From: Ustilaginoidea virens
Lineage: Eukaryota > Ascomycota > Sordariomycetes > Hypocreales > Clavicipitaceae
Length of the DNA stretch: 64,000 nucleotides
Direction of reading: 5' to 3'
NCBI RefSeq assembly: GCF_000687475.1
Contig: NC_057322.1
Location: 1,240,001 to 1,304,000, forward strand
Positions within the stretch are counted from its first letter, which is position 1. Every line of letters starts with the position of its first letter. Shown in pieces: positions 1-9,996 of the stretch. Below the pieces are notes generated by a model. The model did not search any database. It worked only from the letters and a program-made list of their open reading frames with translations, and was not told where the DNA came from. A program made the translations under genes and the position numbers.

Positions 1-407
1 ACCGCGCCAAGGCTACCGATCAGAGCTACGGCATCTCTCAGCGTGCCAACAGCTTCCTGACCGGCATCAGCTCGTACTTTGAAAAGGCCGGGAACCACCC
101 CACCGGCAAGAAAATCGTCAAGTTTTACACCGACGGCTCGCGCCAGGTGCAGGACATCCACAACGAGGCCAGGCGTCTGGCTGATTTGAAGAAGCAGGAG
201 CACGGCGGCAGCGCGTACAAGGCGGCCGGGCTGGAGAGGGTCTTTGGCAAAGAGGCGCCGAAACAGCCAGCGGCGTCTGCTCCTGCTCCTGCTGCCAGTG
301 CGGATGATTCTGCCGGGGGAGCTCTGGCCACTACCGCCCCTTCTGCTGCTACAGCTCCCACAGAAGCGGTCCCCGCCACAAAGACGACGGAAAGCAAGGA
401 CTCTTGA
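1..407 (+). CDS. vip1: C-terminal part of a vip1-type (RRM family) protein, 5' truncated
   Basis: The reading frame is open from base 3 to a TGA at 405-407, giving about 134 residues of C-terminus; the start lies left of the window. The visible part has an amphipathic stretch with GKKIVKFYTDGSRQV and then DIHNEARRLADLKKQE, followed by an Ala/Pro/Thr-rich low-complexity tail. The order (hydrophilic helix, KxVxFYxxGxxQVxDIHxEARRLAxLK, disordered tail) matches from memory the C-terminus of fungal vip1-like proteins, which carry an N-terminal RRM and were linked to the actin cytoskeleton in fission yeast. The RRM itself is not in view, so the assignment rests on this tail only. The gene converges on the 75-aa gene at 682-979; only 274 bp separate the stop codons. 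Confidence 0.65.
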   Translation, partial: RAKATDQSYGISQRANSFLTGISSYFEKAGNHPTGKKIVKFYTDGSRQVQDIHNEARRLADLKKQEHGGSAYKAAGLERVFGKEAPKQPAASAPAPAASADDSAGGALATTAPSAATAPTEAVPATKTTESKDS

Positions 408-681
408 GAAATTTGATGGCCAGCAGAGTTATAAGGGAGGCAAAAGTTTTATGGGACGGGTTTCACAGGATGTTGAAAAAGAAAAAAAAAAACCAGATCC
501 GTCCTTGGGGGGGGGGGATGTGCGACTGGGTTTTGCAAAGGGGCAGCTTGTTTTAACACGCGATGATAGCTCAGAAATTGGTCCGGCTCTACTCAAGTTG
601 ATTATTCCATGTATGGAGCGTAAATGAGCATCTTGTCGCCCGGGTGTAAACCATGACAAACGGCCTCGTGATGGGCCTCGT

Positions 682-979
682 TCACTTTTGAACGCTGGCT
701 CCCACAGAATTCCCCTCTCCCTTTTGAAATTTATCCTTCAAGTGATGATCCAACGGCCCCTTGGGGTTTGACTCGAGGTTCTGCAGATATTTAGCGACCG
801 CTTCCGTTTCTGGGGCGACATGCAACTTGCCCGGGCTGGCCTCGCCGTACCTGGATTTCCGCCTGGACCTCTTCGCCCTTGTTGCCCACTTGGGTAGTGC
901 CGAATCCCTCGGCAGGCGGCTCGTGCAGCTGCTTGCCGGATTGGCGCTCGGGCGGGGGGGACTGATGACCTTCGGGCAT
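682..979 (-). CDS. Small hydrophilic hypothetical protein, 75 aa, one intron
   Basis: Exon 1 is 979-851 (43 codons) and exon 2 is 780-682. The 70-bp intron (850-781) begins GTACGG and ends CTGCAG, phase 0. Splicing joins EVQAEIQ to NLESNPKGPLDHHLKD; reading through the intron instead inserts unrelated residues. The protein is Pro/Gly/Glu/Lys-rich, with no signal peptide or membrane segment, and looks largely disordered. The pattern (PPERQSGKQ, then GTTQVGNK, then LESNPKGPL) resembles a short protein I have seen conserved across Sordariomycetes without a function. I do not assign one. The start ATG is the first in the frame that gives this shape. Converges with the vip1-like gene. Confidence 0.7.
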
Positions 980-2080
980 GGCTGGCTGAGCTGAGTTGAT
1001 TTGCGGTGTTGTGTTGTGGAAAAAGAAGGATGGGAAAGACGGAAGACTGTGGAGACGACTCTACGCGGAGGGGGCTGCTGCTGCTGCTGCAAAGACCGGC
1101 AATGTATGTATAGTTGGGTATTGGGCGGCTGGTGTCTGCGCCCGTTTGCGTTTTTATGTTTGGGAACCCGGGTTTCGCGCAGTCGTGCAATATAAAAAAC
1201 GACGTACGTGGGTGGCGACAAGATGCAAGCAGACGTCAGGATGACGACGGGGATTGGCACGTTTCGGCCGATCCGATTAGAACGAGACGGCGGCTGCTTG
1301 GGCAGGAGACTGGACTGACTGCATGTGGGGCACCTGCCCTGCCCTGCTTTCCCCCGGGGGCCATCCGCACCTGTAGGCTGTAGCTGTACTCCGTAGTCCG
1401 TATGCCGTATGCCGTATGCAGTATGCTGTATGCTGCTATCATTGATTGATGCTGTCTGGTCGACTTGGGCTGGCATGTACCAGACGTACTGTACGTTGAC
1501 CTCAAGCTGCCCGGTTGTTGCTTCTGGCCGTCCCCAGCGTCAGCCATGTACAGTAGGTACTTATCCAAGTCGGCCCACGCCGTGTGGCGCGGCAAGGTCA
1601 ATGGGCCCAGGCTGCCTGCTTGTTAAAGGCCCGTGGTGAAGTGGTGAAAGCCGCAACCCATTGACTGCGTTGACTGGGTCCGGACGACTGACTGCCTGGC
1701 TCCAGCCACCAATCAAGCCCCCTGAATCCCCCAAGTTGACCCCCACTTTCCCGCGGCGTTTGTCTGCTTGTCTGCTTGTCTGCTTGTTTGTCGTCGTCCT
1801 TCTCTTCTCCTCAAGTCGCAATCCATCCACGTCCCAACTCCAGCGCTCGTTTATCGTGGTCCTCCTTGCTCACGACCGCTAGCCTTTTTCTCGCGAGTAA
1901 ATCCAGTAAATCCTTGTCTTCTACACCACCTCCCGCACTTCCTCCCCTCCGTCTCCAGCTTCCCATTTGTCGAATCGTCGTCTCTTGGTCCGGAAAGCAG
2001 CCAAGAACCAACCCCATCACCTCGATCCATCCCTTTAGGGTTGGTCGACAACTCGCTGTCCGCGTCCCCCTTCCACTGCC
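980..2080. other. 1.1-kb divergent intergenic region
   Basis: No supported gene. It lies between the minus-strand 75-aa gene and the plus-strand gene at 2081, so it should carry both promoters. From about 1740 to 1990 the plus strand is strongly pyrimidine-rich (CTTGTCTGCTTG repeats, then TCTTCTCCTC), typical of a filamentous-fungal core promoter or 5' leader for the gene at 2081. At 1387-1440 there is a ladder of CGTATGC-like repeats beginning with the TACTCCGTA motif that recurs elsewhere in the window. Confidence 0.5.
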
Positions 2081-3370
2081 ATGCCCGATCTCAACTCGGT
2101 TCCTCCATCACCACATTCGCTCGCGGCAATGTCTCGCCGACAGTCATCGCAGCAGATGGCCCCCCCGCCCCAGCCAGCACCGACCTCGCACTCCTCCTCG
2201 TCCATCAACATCCTCCCCTCCAACCAGAACGCCGTGAGCCGTGGTCACAGTCGTCGTGCCAGCTTAAGCCAGCCTCATGCCGCCTCTCCCCAACTCCACG
2301 CCACTAACGCGTTGCAGTCCCAACCTCCCCCCTTGACGGGCGATTCGTCGGTTGGGCCCGGGCCCGGCCCTTTGAGGCATCCGCGCCCCCTCACCGCGTC
2401 GGAACTTCATATGCAGCTGGAGAAGGAACAAGAAGCAGTGGTACGTATGGCCATCCCCCCGAAATGAAAAAAAAAAAAACCGACTTCATCTTGATCAAAG
2501 CCAAGGCAGGGCTTGCGTTAACTCCAAGACGGGTTTTGCCAGGTCAACCGCTTGACTCGTGAGCTTTCTCTTCTCCGAGCAGCTCAGAATGCGTCTGTTG
2601 TTTCCAATGCCTCGTCTGCCTCGGCCTCGGCCTCTGCTCATGACCCCCTAACCGAAACCTCTCTTCTCTCTGGCTCGGGCTTCACCATTCCCACCACACG
2701 CCGACACCACCGCAACTCTTCCTCTGCTTCACAGAATCCAGGCTTGCAGCTTGCTTCTTCGTACGAAACGCGGCATCCTGTCCCGCGAGCACCACAAGCG
2801 GTTCCCCTGTCTCGGCAGTCGTCCCGTTCCCGCATCAGCCGCACCAACTCCCCGGGGCCCCACCAGAGCGCTCTTGACCCGTCGAGTTACTTCCACAGCC
2901 AGCGAGTTCCGCACGCCTCGTCGGTTCCCATAAACTCGGTTGCCGCGACCCCGGGCAGTGTAAGCCACGCGGATCAGTTGAGTCCGGGCCTCATGCCCGT
3001 CACTAGCAGATACGAAGAAACCGCCTTTTACAGAAACGAGCTGGAAACGGCCAAGAAGGAAAACGAAACGCTCAAGAGGCGCATCAGAGAGCTGGAAAGA
3101 ATGGTTCACAGCAGACGGTCAAGCGACGTAAGCCGCCCCCGGAGCGACAGTGTCAGTACAACGGCCAGCGTCAGCATCGCGCCGTCCGGCGGCATGAGCA
3201 TTGCGGGTCCCCGAGACAGCGGCATACCCCACCGTCCAGATCGAGAGCGCGGCATGACGTTGCATAGCACCGTCAGTGCTTCGGGGAGCATGGCGGTTGG
3301 GGTGCCAGACGACGAGGTCAAGGTTGGAGAAAGCGCGGCAAGTGCAGGCGTAGCCGGGCAGCCGCTTTGA
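2081..3370 (+). CDS. Disordered Ser/Pro-rich protein with two coiled coils, 395 aa
   Basis: Exon 1 is 2081-2440 and exon 2 is 2543-3370. The 102-bp intron starts GTACGT and ends TTTTGCCAG, phase 0, joining LEKEQEAV to VNRLTRELSLLR. Residues 1-105 are Ser/Pro/Gln-rich and basic. A first coiled coil spans about 108-138 and crosses the intron (MQLEKEQEAV with VNRLTRELSLLRAAQ). Residues 140-270 are Ser-rich and basic, and a second coiled coil covers about 275-311 (YRNELETAKKENETLKRRI). The C-terminus is Ser-rich with dispersed RSR/RRSS sites that could be phosphorylated. No catalytic or membrane feature is seen. It looks like a scaffold or polarity-type protein, but I do not recognise a family and assign no function. 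ATG 2081 is the first in frame after the pyrimidine-rich leader. Confidence 0.85.
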
Positions 3371-3748
3371 GCGTGGTGGTTTTTTTTTCTTTTTGTTCCC
3401 TTTTCTGCCCTGACAAAAAGAGTAATGTGTGTTGTGTTGACGGCAAGTGGCATGGACTGGAGCACGAGAGAGAACTGGCGTTTAAGGCAGCGTTTGGAGA
3501 TGATCCCCTCGCTTTTTTCTTCGTCTTTTACTTGGTTTTCTTTTCTTTTTTTTTTTTTTTTTTAAAAGCAAAGCATCTTCCTTTCCCGAGATGAGCGTTT
3601 TCTCAAAACGGCAACGTCTTGCTAAGCGACTTGCTACGGAGCTCAAGGGAAGAACAGATGCCACACCATGCCCTATCATGCCCCTCGGTGCGTACGCCGA
3701 CGCCGTCATGGCCAGCGTGCCCCAAACATGTCAACTGCCATGCCCCCA
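3371..3748. other. Convergent 3' region
   Basis: No gene supported. It holds T-rich tracts (3380-3400, 3520-3562) downstream of the stop at 3370, and the presumed 3' side of the minus-strand gene starting at 4643. If that gene splices from its strong donor at 4221/4220, its last exon should lie here. One acceptor, minus strand ending ...GCTTAG near 3630, would append a short basic tail, but I cannot choose it with confidence. Confidence 0.3.
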
Positions 3749-3945
3749 TTCCGTGCCCCGTGCCCCAGAACCAATGTCCGAGCTCACCTCGCTCTTGGCC
3801 GGCACTGTTCGAGGCACGCCGCCGTTGACGGGTGTCTCCCCTGCCCCTGCCCCTGCCGCCGCCGCCGCCGCCCCAGCTGCATGTCCATCAGCTCGAGTAG
3901 TTCCTTCAAGGTGGTCTTGGAGCTCAGCTCGTCGGGCAGCTTGTA
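3749..3945 (-). repeat. Diverged direct duplicate (copy B) of an exon 3' end and splice donor
   Basis: This roughly 195-bp segment matches 4186-4375 (copy A) in the same orientation. Both contain, on the minus strand, the sequences for DELSSKTTL, a Gln-Gly run, [12 protein letters not shown] and the donor-like GAG|GTGAGC. Copy B has lost one C in the stretch equal to GGGAGACACC, so its N- and C-terminal halves lie in different frames; it also carries substitutions (for example LMDMQ against RTDIQ). Copy A is coding, while copy B is frameshifted. A 12-bp tandem array fills most of the space between the copies. Confidence 0.85.
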
Positions 3946-4643
3946 TGCCCGCATTCCGAAGCATATTCCGTGCCATATTCCGTGCCGTGTTCCGTGCCGT
4001 GTTCCGTGCCATGTTCCGTGCCATATCCCGTGCCGTATCCCGTGCCGTATCCCGTGCCATATCCCGTGCCATATCCCGTGCCGTATTCCGTGCCGTATCC
4101 CGTGCCGTATTCCGTGCCGTATCCCGTGCCGTATCGAGTGCCGTATCGCGTGCCGTATCGCGTGCCGTATCCAGTGCCATATCCCGTGCCCCGTGCCCCA
4201 GAACCGACGTCGTAGCTCACCTCGCTCTTGGCCGGCACCGTTCGAGGCACGCCGCCCTTGACGGGTGTCTCCCCCTGCCCCTGCCCCTGCCGCCGCCGCT
4301 CCAGCTGAATGTCCGTCCGCTCGAGCAGCTCCCTCAAGGTGGTCTTGGAGCTCAGCTCGTCGACCAGCTTGAACGCGGCGGCCAGCGCGGTGCGGTACCT
4401 GCGGGCGTCGTGGGCGTATGCGTCCGCGTCCGCGCCCGCCTGCTCGGCCCGCCGGCGCAGCTGGGCGGCGTGGTGCCTCTCCGCGGCGAGGCGGTCCCGC
4501 GCGCGCTGGAGCTGGTCGGTGAGGTGGGCGGCCTGGCGCTCCTGCGCGGCGAGGCGGTCCTGGGCGCGGTCGGCGGCGAGCTTGAGCAGCTCGCTGCGGT
4601 GCTTGTACGACTCGCACTTGTGTTTGTAGTAGGTGGCATCCAT
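3924..4643 (-). CDS. Coiled-coil protein with GTGY tetrapeptide tail, 239 aa if unspliced
   Basis: The chosen start is ATG 4643 (MDATYYKHK); an open frame continues to 4799 but its residues look like leader sequence. Residues 1-105 form a charged, Ala/Arg-rich coiled coil ([16 protein letters not shown] and similar heptads), followed by a conserved-looking [17 protein letters not shown] and a basic Gln-Gly linker ending VPAKSE at residue 141. Here the DNA reads GAG|GTGAGCTAC, an excellent splice donor (exon end 4221). If spliced, the protein is about 141 residues plus an unknown last exon. If unspliced, the frame runs through a 12-bp array as repeated G-T-G/R/E-Y units and stops at TGA 3926-3924 inside copy B. 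I do not recognise the family. Exon 1 is convincing; the tail is doubtful. Confidence 0.6.
   Translation of the reverse strand: MDATYYKHKCESYKHRSELLKLAADRAQDRLAAQERQAAHLTDQLQRARDRLAAERHHAAQLRRRAEQAGADADAYAHDARRYRTALAAAFKLVDELSSKTTLRELLERTDIQLERRRQGQGQGETPVKGGVPRTVPAKSEVSYDVGSGARGTGYGTGYGTRYGTRYGTRYGTGYGTEYGTGYGTEYGTGYGTGYGTGYGTGYGTGYGTEHGTEHGTEHGTEYGTEYASECGHTSCPTS
3962..4189. repeat. 12-bp minisatellite, 19 units
   Basis: Nineteen contiguous 12-bp units of form C(A/G)TATCCCGTGC, with variants in the middle (TATTCC, TGTTCC, TATCGC, TATCGA). The period is a multiple of three, so every frame stays open through it; that is why long reading frames occur on both strands here. The array begins next to the copy A sequence CCCGTGCCCCAG, which looks like the seed from which units expanded. 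Confidence 0.97.
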
Positions 4644-6837
4644 GGCGGGCGGGTGAGCCGGTGCGGGATGTTTGGGAGGGAGGAATGAGCGGCGCAATGC
4701 TCGAGGCGGTGGAGGGTGCTGCAAGGCGAGATGCGCGTGTGAGCCGTAGGTGAGTGAGGGCTGGTGCGGGAGCTCGGCGGCGCTGGGGGAGCTCCTCATG
4801 TGTGCTTTGCGTTGCGTTGCTTTGCGTTGGGTTGCTGTGCTTTGCTTTGCTTTGCTTTGTTTTTCTTTGCTTTTCTTTGCTTTTGGTTGGTTGTTTTGGG
4901 TTGCTTTGCTTCGGGCTGCTTCCCTTCACTTTGCTTTGCCCTTGCTTCCTGATTTTTCTGGCTTTTCTTGTGTACTGGCTCGTCTGTGGCGAGGCCTGCT
5001 TGCTGGATGGCGGCCAAGGAGAAGCAGGCAGTGAGGCACGTGGTGCACGGTAGGAAATGCAAACGGAGCTGCTGCTTGGCACCGAGGGGCCATATACTGT
5101 GTGAGGATGCAGCAGTCGTCGAGTTGGTCGGACGGCTGGCACACTGGCGGCGGAGCAACAGCACGGCCGACACGACAGGGGCGAGATTCTTTGGTCTCTC
5201 GTTTACATACAGTGGAACCTCGAAAGCAAACGAAGCAATTGCTTGCTGCCTTGCCCATGCTATACACTCGAGTTCCGCCGTCGTCTTGTGCTCGGCGTCA
5301 ACGTGCTGCCTTCCCATCGTGACCGTTGCATTACGACCGCGTCGAGGAGAAGCCCGCGATGGGGGAAACTCACTCGCCGTGGCGGACCAAGGCATTGGGG
5401 AACCGCCCGATGTGGCAGGCCAGGCCGCAGGTGACGAGTATCAAGTCTTGTTCTTCTTCTTCTTCTTCTTCTTAGCTTTTACTTAAGCTTATATGGTACG
5501 CAGGTCCAGTCCGAAGCGCGCCGGGACACGGAGATGCAACCCGAGGTAGCGGATTACGGCGATAAGACTGCTCGCCGGGCTCCCTCGTCGCGATTTGCGA
5601 ATAGAGGTTGCGGGACATCTCGTCTGGGGGAAGACGTCTCCCGGCGTTGAATATCGCAGAGAGGCTCCAGCGCCAGGGGCAGGTGAATGCCGGCACCAGA
5701 GCCCAAAGACGGCCGGGACCCTTGTTCTGTGATGTCATCGAACCCGATGCAGCTCGTCCCAGAGTTATACCTCGATCGATCTGGGTTGCAACGTTGCGAG
5801 AAAAGGGACTGCCGGCAGAGAGGGGCTTGCGCGTCCGGCTGTGTGAGTCCCCTGGTCTGCTGGCGCTGTCAGGTAAGCCAGGCGGCGGCGGCGGCGGCAT
5901 GTCTTGCCGCGACGGAAACAAGAGGATGGCGACGATGCCGTCTTGCGCTGCGACAGCGTCCGAGGGTGGCAGCGTCCGAGGGTGGCAGCGTCCGAGGGTG
6001 GCAGCGTCCGAGGGTGGCAGTCAGCGTCCGAGTGTGAAAAGTCTGTGGCGAGCTGGCCCTTTTACTATTCATCAGCCCGCAATGAGCGGAGAGAAACAGA
6101 AGCACCATGGTCTGCCGCAACAGGAGGAGCATCGGCCATTGTCGTCGCCGCCATCGTCGGTTACCCCCAGCCAACTGTATTGAATGTGCTAATGCAACGT
6201 TGATTTGTTGGATGACGTAGCGCCCAGCCGGCAAAATAGGAAAGAGCGGCTGAGCGGCTACCTACGGACATGGAGTCACTGGCTCCCAGCCGTAACCCCC
6301 TAACACCCCCCCCCCCCCCCCCCCCCCCCGGTCTGTGACCCTGTCTGTGCCTGGTCAACTGACCCGACCCTTGATGGCAGAACCGCGTGAGACATGAGCC
6401 CTGGCCGGTCGACTCGGCGTTGCGGCAGATGAAATTCAATGAATTCGTTGTTCAATTGCGAGAGGTCATGTGGCATCCGCGGCGCCGGATTCAATCTTGG
6501 CAGGGGCTGGCAGTCATGCTGCCTACTTGTTCCAGACCATGAATTTTTGAGTCACTTGAAATGCCTTGCGAACCAGAACCACCAGCTTGCACAAAATCCA
6601 GCAATCAATTGATCGGCCACCCGTAGGCGGTTGCGCAAAGCATATTGTAGAACGGCAAAGATGTCTCTATCAATTTCGCCATTTCATTTCAAAGTGGACG
6701 TCGTGCATCCGAGGCACCGTAACGGAAACCCTGGTCGGAGGCGATGACGTGGATAGAATGATGGAGCTCCCTGAGCAGCCAGAATTGCTCAGAAGGAATT
6801 GCGCAGCAAGGAGAGAACGCCTGCATGTTGGACTCTA
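4644..6837. other. 2.2-kb region without a supported gene
   Basis: At 4796-4960 the plus strand is a run of TTGCTTTGC-like pentamers, so the minus strand is a purine tract just upstream of the coiled-coil gene and is probably its promoter or leader. A (CTT)n run lies at 5450-5473, a 16-bp tandem repeat at 5955-6018 and a run of 24 C at 6306-6329. Reading frames of up to about 190 codons occur but are low-complexity or overlap these repeats, and I could not join them into a protein with recognisable features. Confidence 0.45.
5955..6018. repeat. 16-bp tandem repeat, 4 perfect units
   Basis: Four perfect head-to-tail copies of AGCGTCCGAGGGTGGC. A diverged fifth copy follows after a 3-base interruption. 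The perfect identity suggests recent expansion. Confidence 0.95.
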
Positions 6838-7272
6838 TCCCTTTGGCTGTGTTAAGGTGCAGCTTTTGTATCGGACCCACTCTTTGCTAAATACCTACTA
6901 GGTACGTCCGTACCCTCTTGGCAACTGGCCGAGTCACCAAACCTTTATCACTAAAATCCTTATACTAGGAATTCTGTCATTTTTAATAGAGCCAATAAGT
7001 GACATCTTAAGAGTTGGTAATGACGCCTTTTCTATCTGCCCTCATCACAGCTAAATTGACAGCCTAATATAGTGCGAATAGCCTCACAGCGCTATGTGCC
7101 GGGCCCTATAGGTGCGATAAGTGCGATGTAGCTCTTTGTAAGTCTGGAAATTGCCGGTACTTATACTATCATACTATGACCTAATCTGCTAATGTACCCT
7201 TTAATGTACGGTTTTCTATTGGCTTAAACCCTGGTCTGTTACGAAAGCTGCACCTTAACACAGTCAAAGGGA
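6838..7272. mobile_element. Candidate miniature inverted-repeat element (435 bp)
   Basis: The left arm 6838-6868 and right arm 7242-7272 are 31-bp inverted repeats matching at 29 positions (core GTGTTAAGGTGCAGCTTT). Both mismatches are transitions. The 373-bp interior is AT-rich compared with its surroundings and holds no reading frame of note. This is the structure of a non-autonomous DNA transposon (MITE). No clear target-site duplication is visible: TA lies outside the left arm but TT outside the right. It is therefore either an old insertion or a chance palindrome pair; the 31-bp length makes chance unlikely. Confidence 0.6.
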
Positions 7273-8905
7273 TTGCTGGGTTTCGTCTGGTACATGCCAA
7301 CGCGATTGCGAGACCGCTAGAGATGGGGACGACGACTCCCTCTGCTGTGCGGGTGCATTCGAACGTAGTGTTGATGCCCCTCGACGTATGTATGTATGTA
7401 TGTACCTCTGCACCGTACGGACCAGACTCTAGAGTACGCAGTAGCGCAGCTCCGCAATGAGCAACACCAGCCACAGAAGGACACATCGCACTGCCGTCTC
7501 CCGCTAGTTGACTGGCGCCACTGGGCTCCACTTGCTTCGTCATGGATGTCATGGATGTCATGGACGAAAGGGTCTCCAAAGTCCGATACCGCCTATGGAT
7601 TCGCGGGCGAGGGTAAGAAAGTCGTCGCTGCGGAAAGTCGTCGCTGCGCGTTCATCAGATTACCCGCTTGGAAGCTGGAGTGAAGCCGATGCCGGTATTA
7701 GGAAAGAACCGCACACTCAAACGGCAAAGACCAAGCACGGCGCATCGTTACTTGCACGCGACCAACCTGACTCATTACGAATGCATACGTGTACCTTGTA
7801 GGTACCGTAGTAGGGTCTGGTCGTGCGGGGTCGCCCTTGGTTGGTAAGCCAGCATGAAAACTTGAGAGCCAATAACGAAACGAATTGACCAGACCTGACG
7901 AGCTCAAGCTTGCTTCAATGGACGGACGGCCTGGTAAAGCGACTCGGCGCACTGTGTGGGACGCTCGACTCATAGCCCCACCGAGCCGTCGAACTTCACA
8001 GGCAAGGAAGCTGTCACCTGTCCAGTCCGTGTACGGATTACAAGCACCTATGTAGGAGGTTGAGTTGACCCAAGTTGACATACCTACCTCTAGGTAAGGT
8101 ACCTCCTACCTTAGGCAAGGTACCAGGAACCTGGGCGGTAATGGTGGTCCCGAAGTTTCCGACCAGTCTCGCGTCCACACTCGTATACTGTGTACGTTTG
8201 TGGCCCAGCGAATGTGGGGCAGTCGATCGCGCCCATCGTTTGCACCCTTCCCCCAACGAGGTCATACCACATTCGCCTGACAACCTTCTGACGCCGGCCA
8301 GCGGCCGGGAACCACACCATTATTTCTCCTGATTTACCCCTCCCTACGTGTAGCCGAATGCAGGCTGGCTGGGTCGACAAGTTTGCCGAAACCCACGTTC
8401 TGCAGTGCTGTGCCTGCTACGATTCATCACAATTCAACTTGCAAGCTACCTACCTAGGTACCTACCTAGGGTCCAACCTGCTGCTGGAGTGGGTCAACGA
8501 CAGACAGGCTTCCCCAGATTTCCTACCCCAGAAAGACCGCCAGTTGCACGCACAAGTCAAGTCCGTCCAGCTGCAAGTTGCGGCGCTAAGCCTATTGAGG
8601 GTCCGAACTCTGATGTAGCTCCATGTCTCGCAACAGGCCGCGAGCAGCATTGGAATGCACTGGCGGCACCAAGCCATCGCCCCAGTGCAGCTCATATCAT
8701 GCTCTGTACTGTACATGTGTATTGTCCCAGGACTTGTCCGACCAGTCACGCGATGCACCAGGACAATGTCCTAATTACTGTACACAAACGGACGGACTGG
8801 CACCCGCGGCACCTACCCCGCCCAAGTCTGACGAACGAGTGAATGGCATTGGGAACAGCTTGGCGCAGACTGAGCACACCTCAGGCTCCCGACGTCAAAT
8901 AGCTT
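7273..8905. other. 1.6-kb region without a supported gene
   Basis: Short frames only. It contains a GTAT tetramer run (7386-7403), a CATGGATGT repeat (7540-7565) and two dense patches of CCTAGGTACC-like palindromes (8080-8125 and 8446-8470). Confidence 0.45.
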
Positions 8906-8910
8906 ATTGC

Positions 8911-9122
8911 CCCCTCCTTCCCTCCCCCCTCACTCCTTCTTTCCCTCTTCCCATTCTTCCTCTTTCATCACCATTCCGAACTCAGCCCACCTCTCTAAGA
9001 CGCAAAATCCATTCAAAGGTAAGTTGAACGTTGACCTAAACGACCTCGTCTCAACAACATTGAGGAACCGTGTTCGAGAGCCCTGTTCGAGAGCCGTCGA
9101 GCATCAACTGACATCTTTCCAG
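8911..9122 (+). promoter_or_regulatory. Pyrimidine-rich promoter tract and 5' UTR intron
   Basis: 8911-8973 is nearly pure C/T, typical just upstream of fungal transcription starts. A probable leader intron follows: GTAAGT at 9019, a CTGAC branch site near 9109, and acceptor TTTCCAG ending at 9122, 71 bp before the ATG at 9194. Confidence 0.55.
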
Positions 9123-9193
9123 CCCGCCAGCCTATTCCGGTTGGCCTCCACTCAGCTGACTCCCAAGTCAACCACCATAAGCACTCTATCAAC

Positions 9194-9996
9194 ATGACGG
9201 AACCTCTTTCCAAGGTCGACTCTGCCGTACAAGGCTTGTCATCGTCACCGCCAAAGGAGAAAGGCCATAGGAGGCAAAGCTCCAGCGCTGCTGGTGTCAT
9301 GAACATCAATGATCTTGGTTAGCCTCCCCCTGTGGTGTGTTTCGTTGGAAAGCCGAGAGCCCCTTGACATGTCGTGCCTTGCTGCTGCTGCTGCAACTTG
9401 ACAAGCTCGGCAGCACTAATTCTGTCATAGAAAAGGAGGGCATTGAGCTGGAGATAGCAATCGAGACACAAAAAACTGGGTGGTACGTACAAGCTCTCGG
9501 GCAAGACGCTGGGCACGCTGGCGGGAAATCTTGCTACTGCCGGCGCTGTGACATGGTCATTGGGCTCGATTCTTACTCAGTCCGACATGTAGGAAGATCA
9601 ACAAGAGCTCTACAACCGTAGAGGATTCGTCTATACTGAAGATTCCGTTGACGAAACCACCCGTCAAGAAGATTGACCTGCATTTCCCCTTGGGAATGGA
9701 AGTGACGGCACGAAATATGAAGGGCGTCACTATCAAGGATGCTCTGGATGCCATTCACAAGGCGTACAAGAAGCGGGTGAGGAGTATCCGGTGCACTGTT
9801 TGCTGTTTTGACCCCCCGTTTCTCGCATGGTGTCTAACATGGTGGCTCACAGGCGGATGATGAGCTCGAAAACCCATATCTGGCCGGGTTTGAGTGGGAT
9901 AAGGAGGAATCGTGGACACGATTAATTGTCCACCTCCAGAAGGAACCCGGCGTGTCTGCTCACGGAGGCGGCAAGAAGAAGAAGAACAAGGAGTAG
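9194..9996 (+). CDS. DUF6699-like small conserved protein, 167 aa, 4 exons
   Basis: Exons are 9194-9317, 9431-9482, 9593-9776 and 9853-9996, with introns of 113, 110 and 76 bp and GT..AG ends throughout. The spliced protein has a short Ser-rich N-terminus and then a compact domain: LEIAIETQKTGWKINKSST, ILKIPLTKPPVKKIDLHFP, GVTIKDALDAIHKAYKKR, and PYLAGFEWDKEESW. It ends in a Lys-rich tail. The arrangement (a P-L-T-x-P-P-V strand, an L-H-F-P strand, then a T-I-K-D-A-L-D-A-I helix) resembles from memory the fungal DUF6699 domain, whose function is unknown. No signal peptide or membrane segment is present, so it is probably cytosolic. The splice junctions are strong because each restores one frame across the domain. 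Confidence 0.8.

Noticed and set aside
3591..4688. Long plus-strand open frame rich in FRA(I/V/M)SRAV repeats
   Set aside because: It reads through the 12-bp array, whose period is a multiple of three and keeps all frames open. The coiled-coil gene on the minus strand explains the same DNA better.
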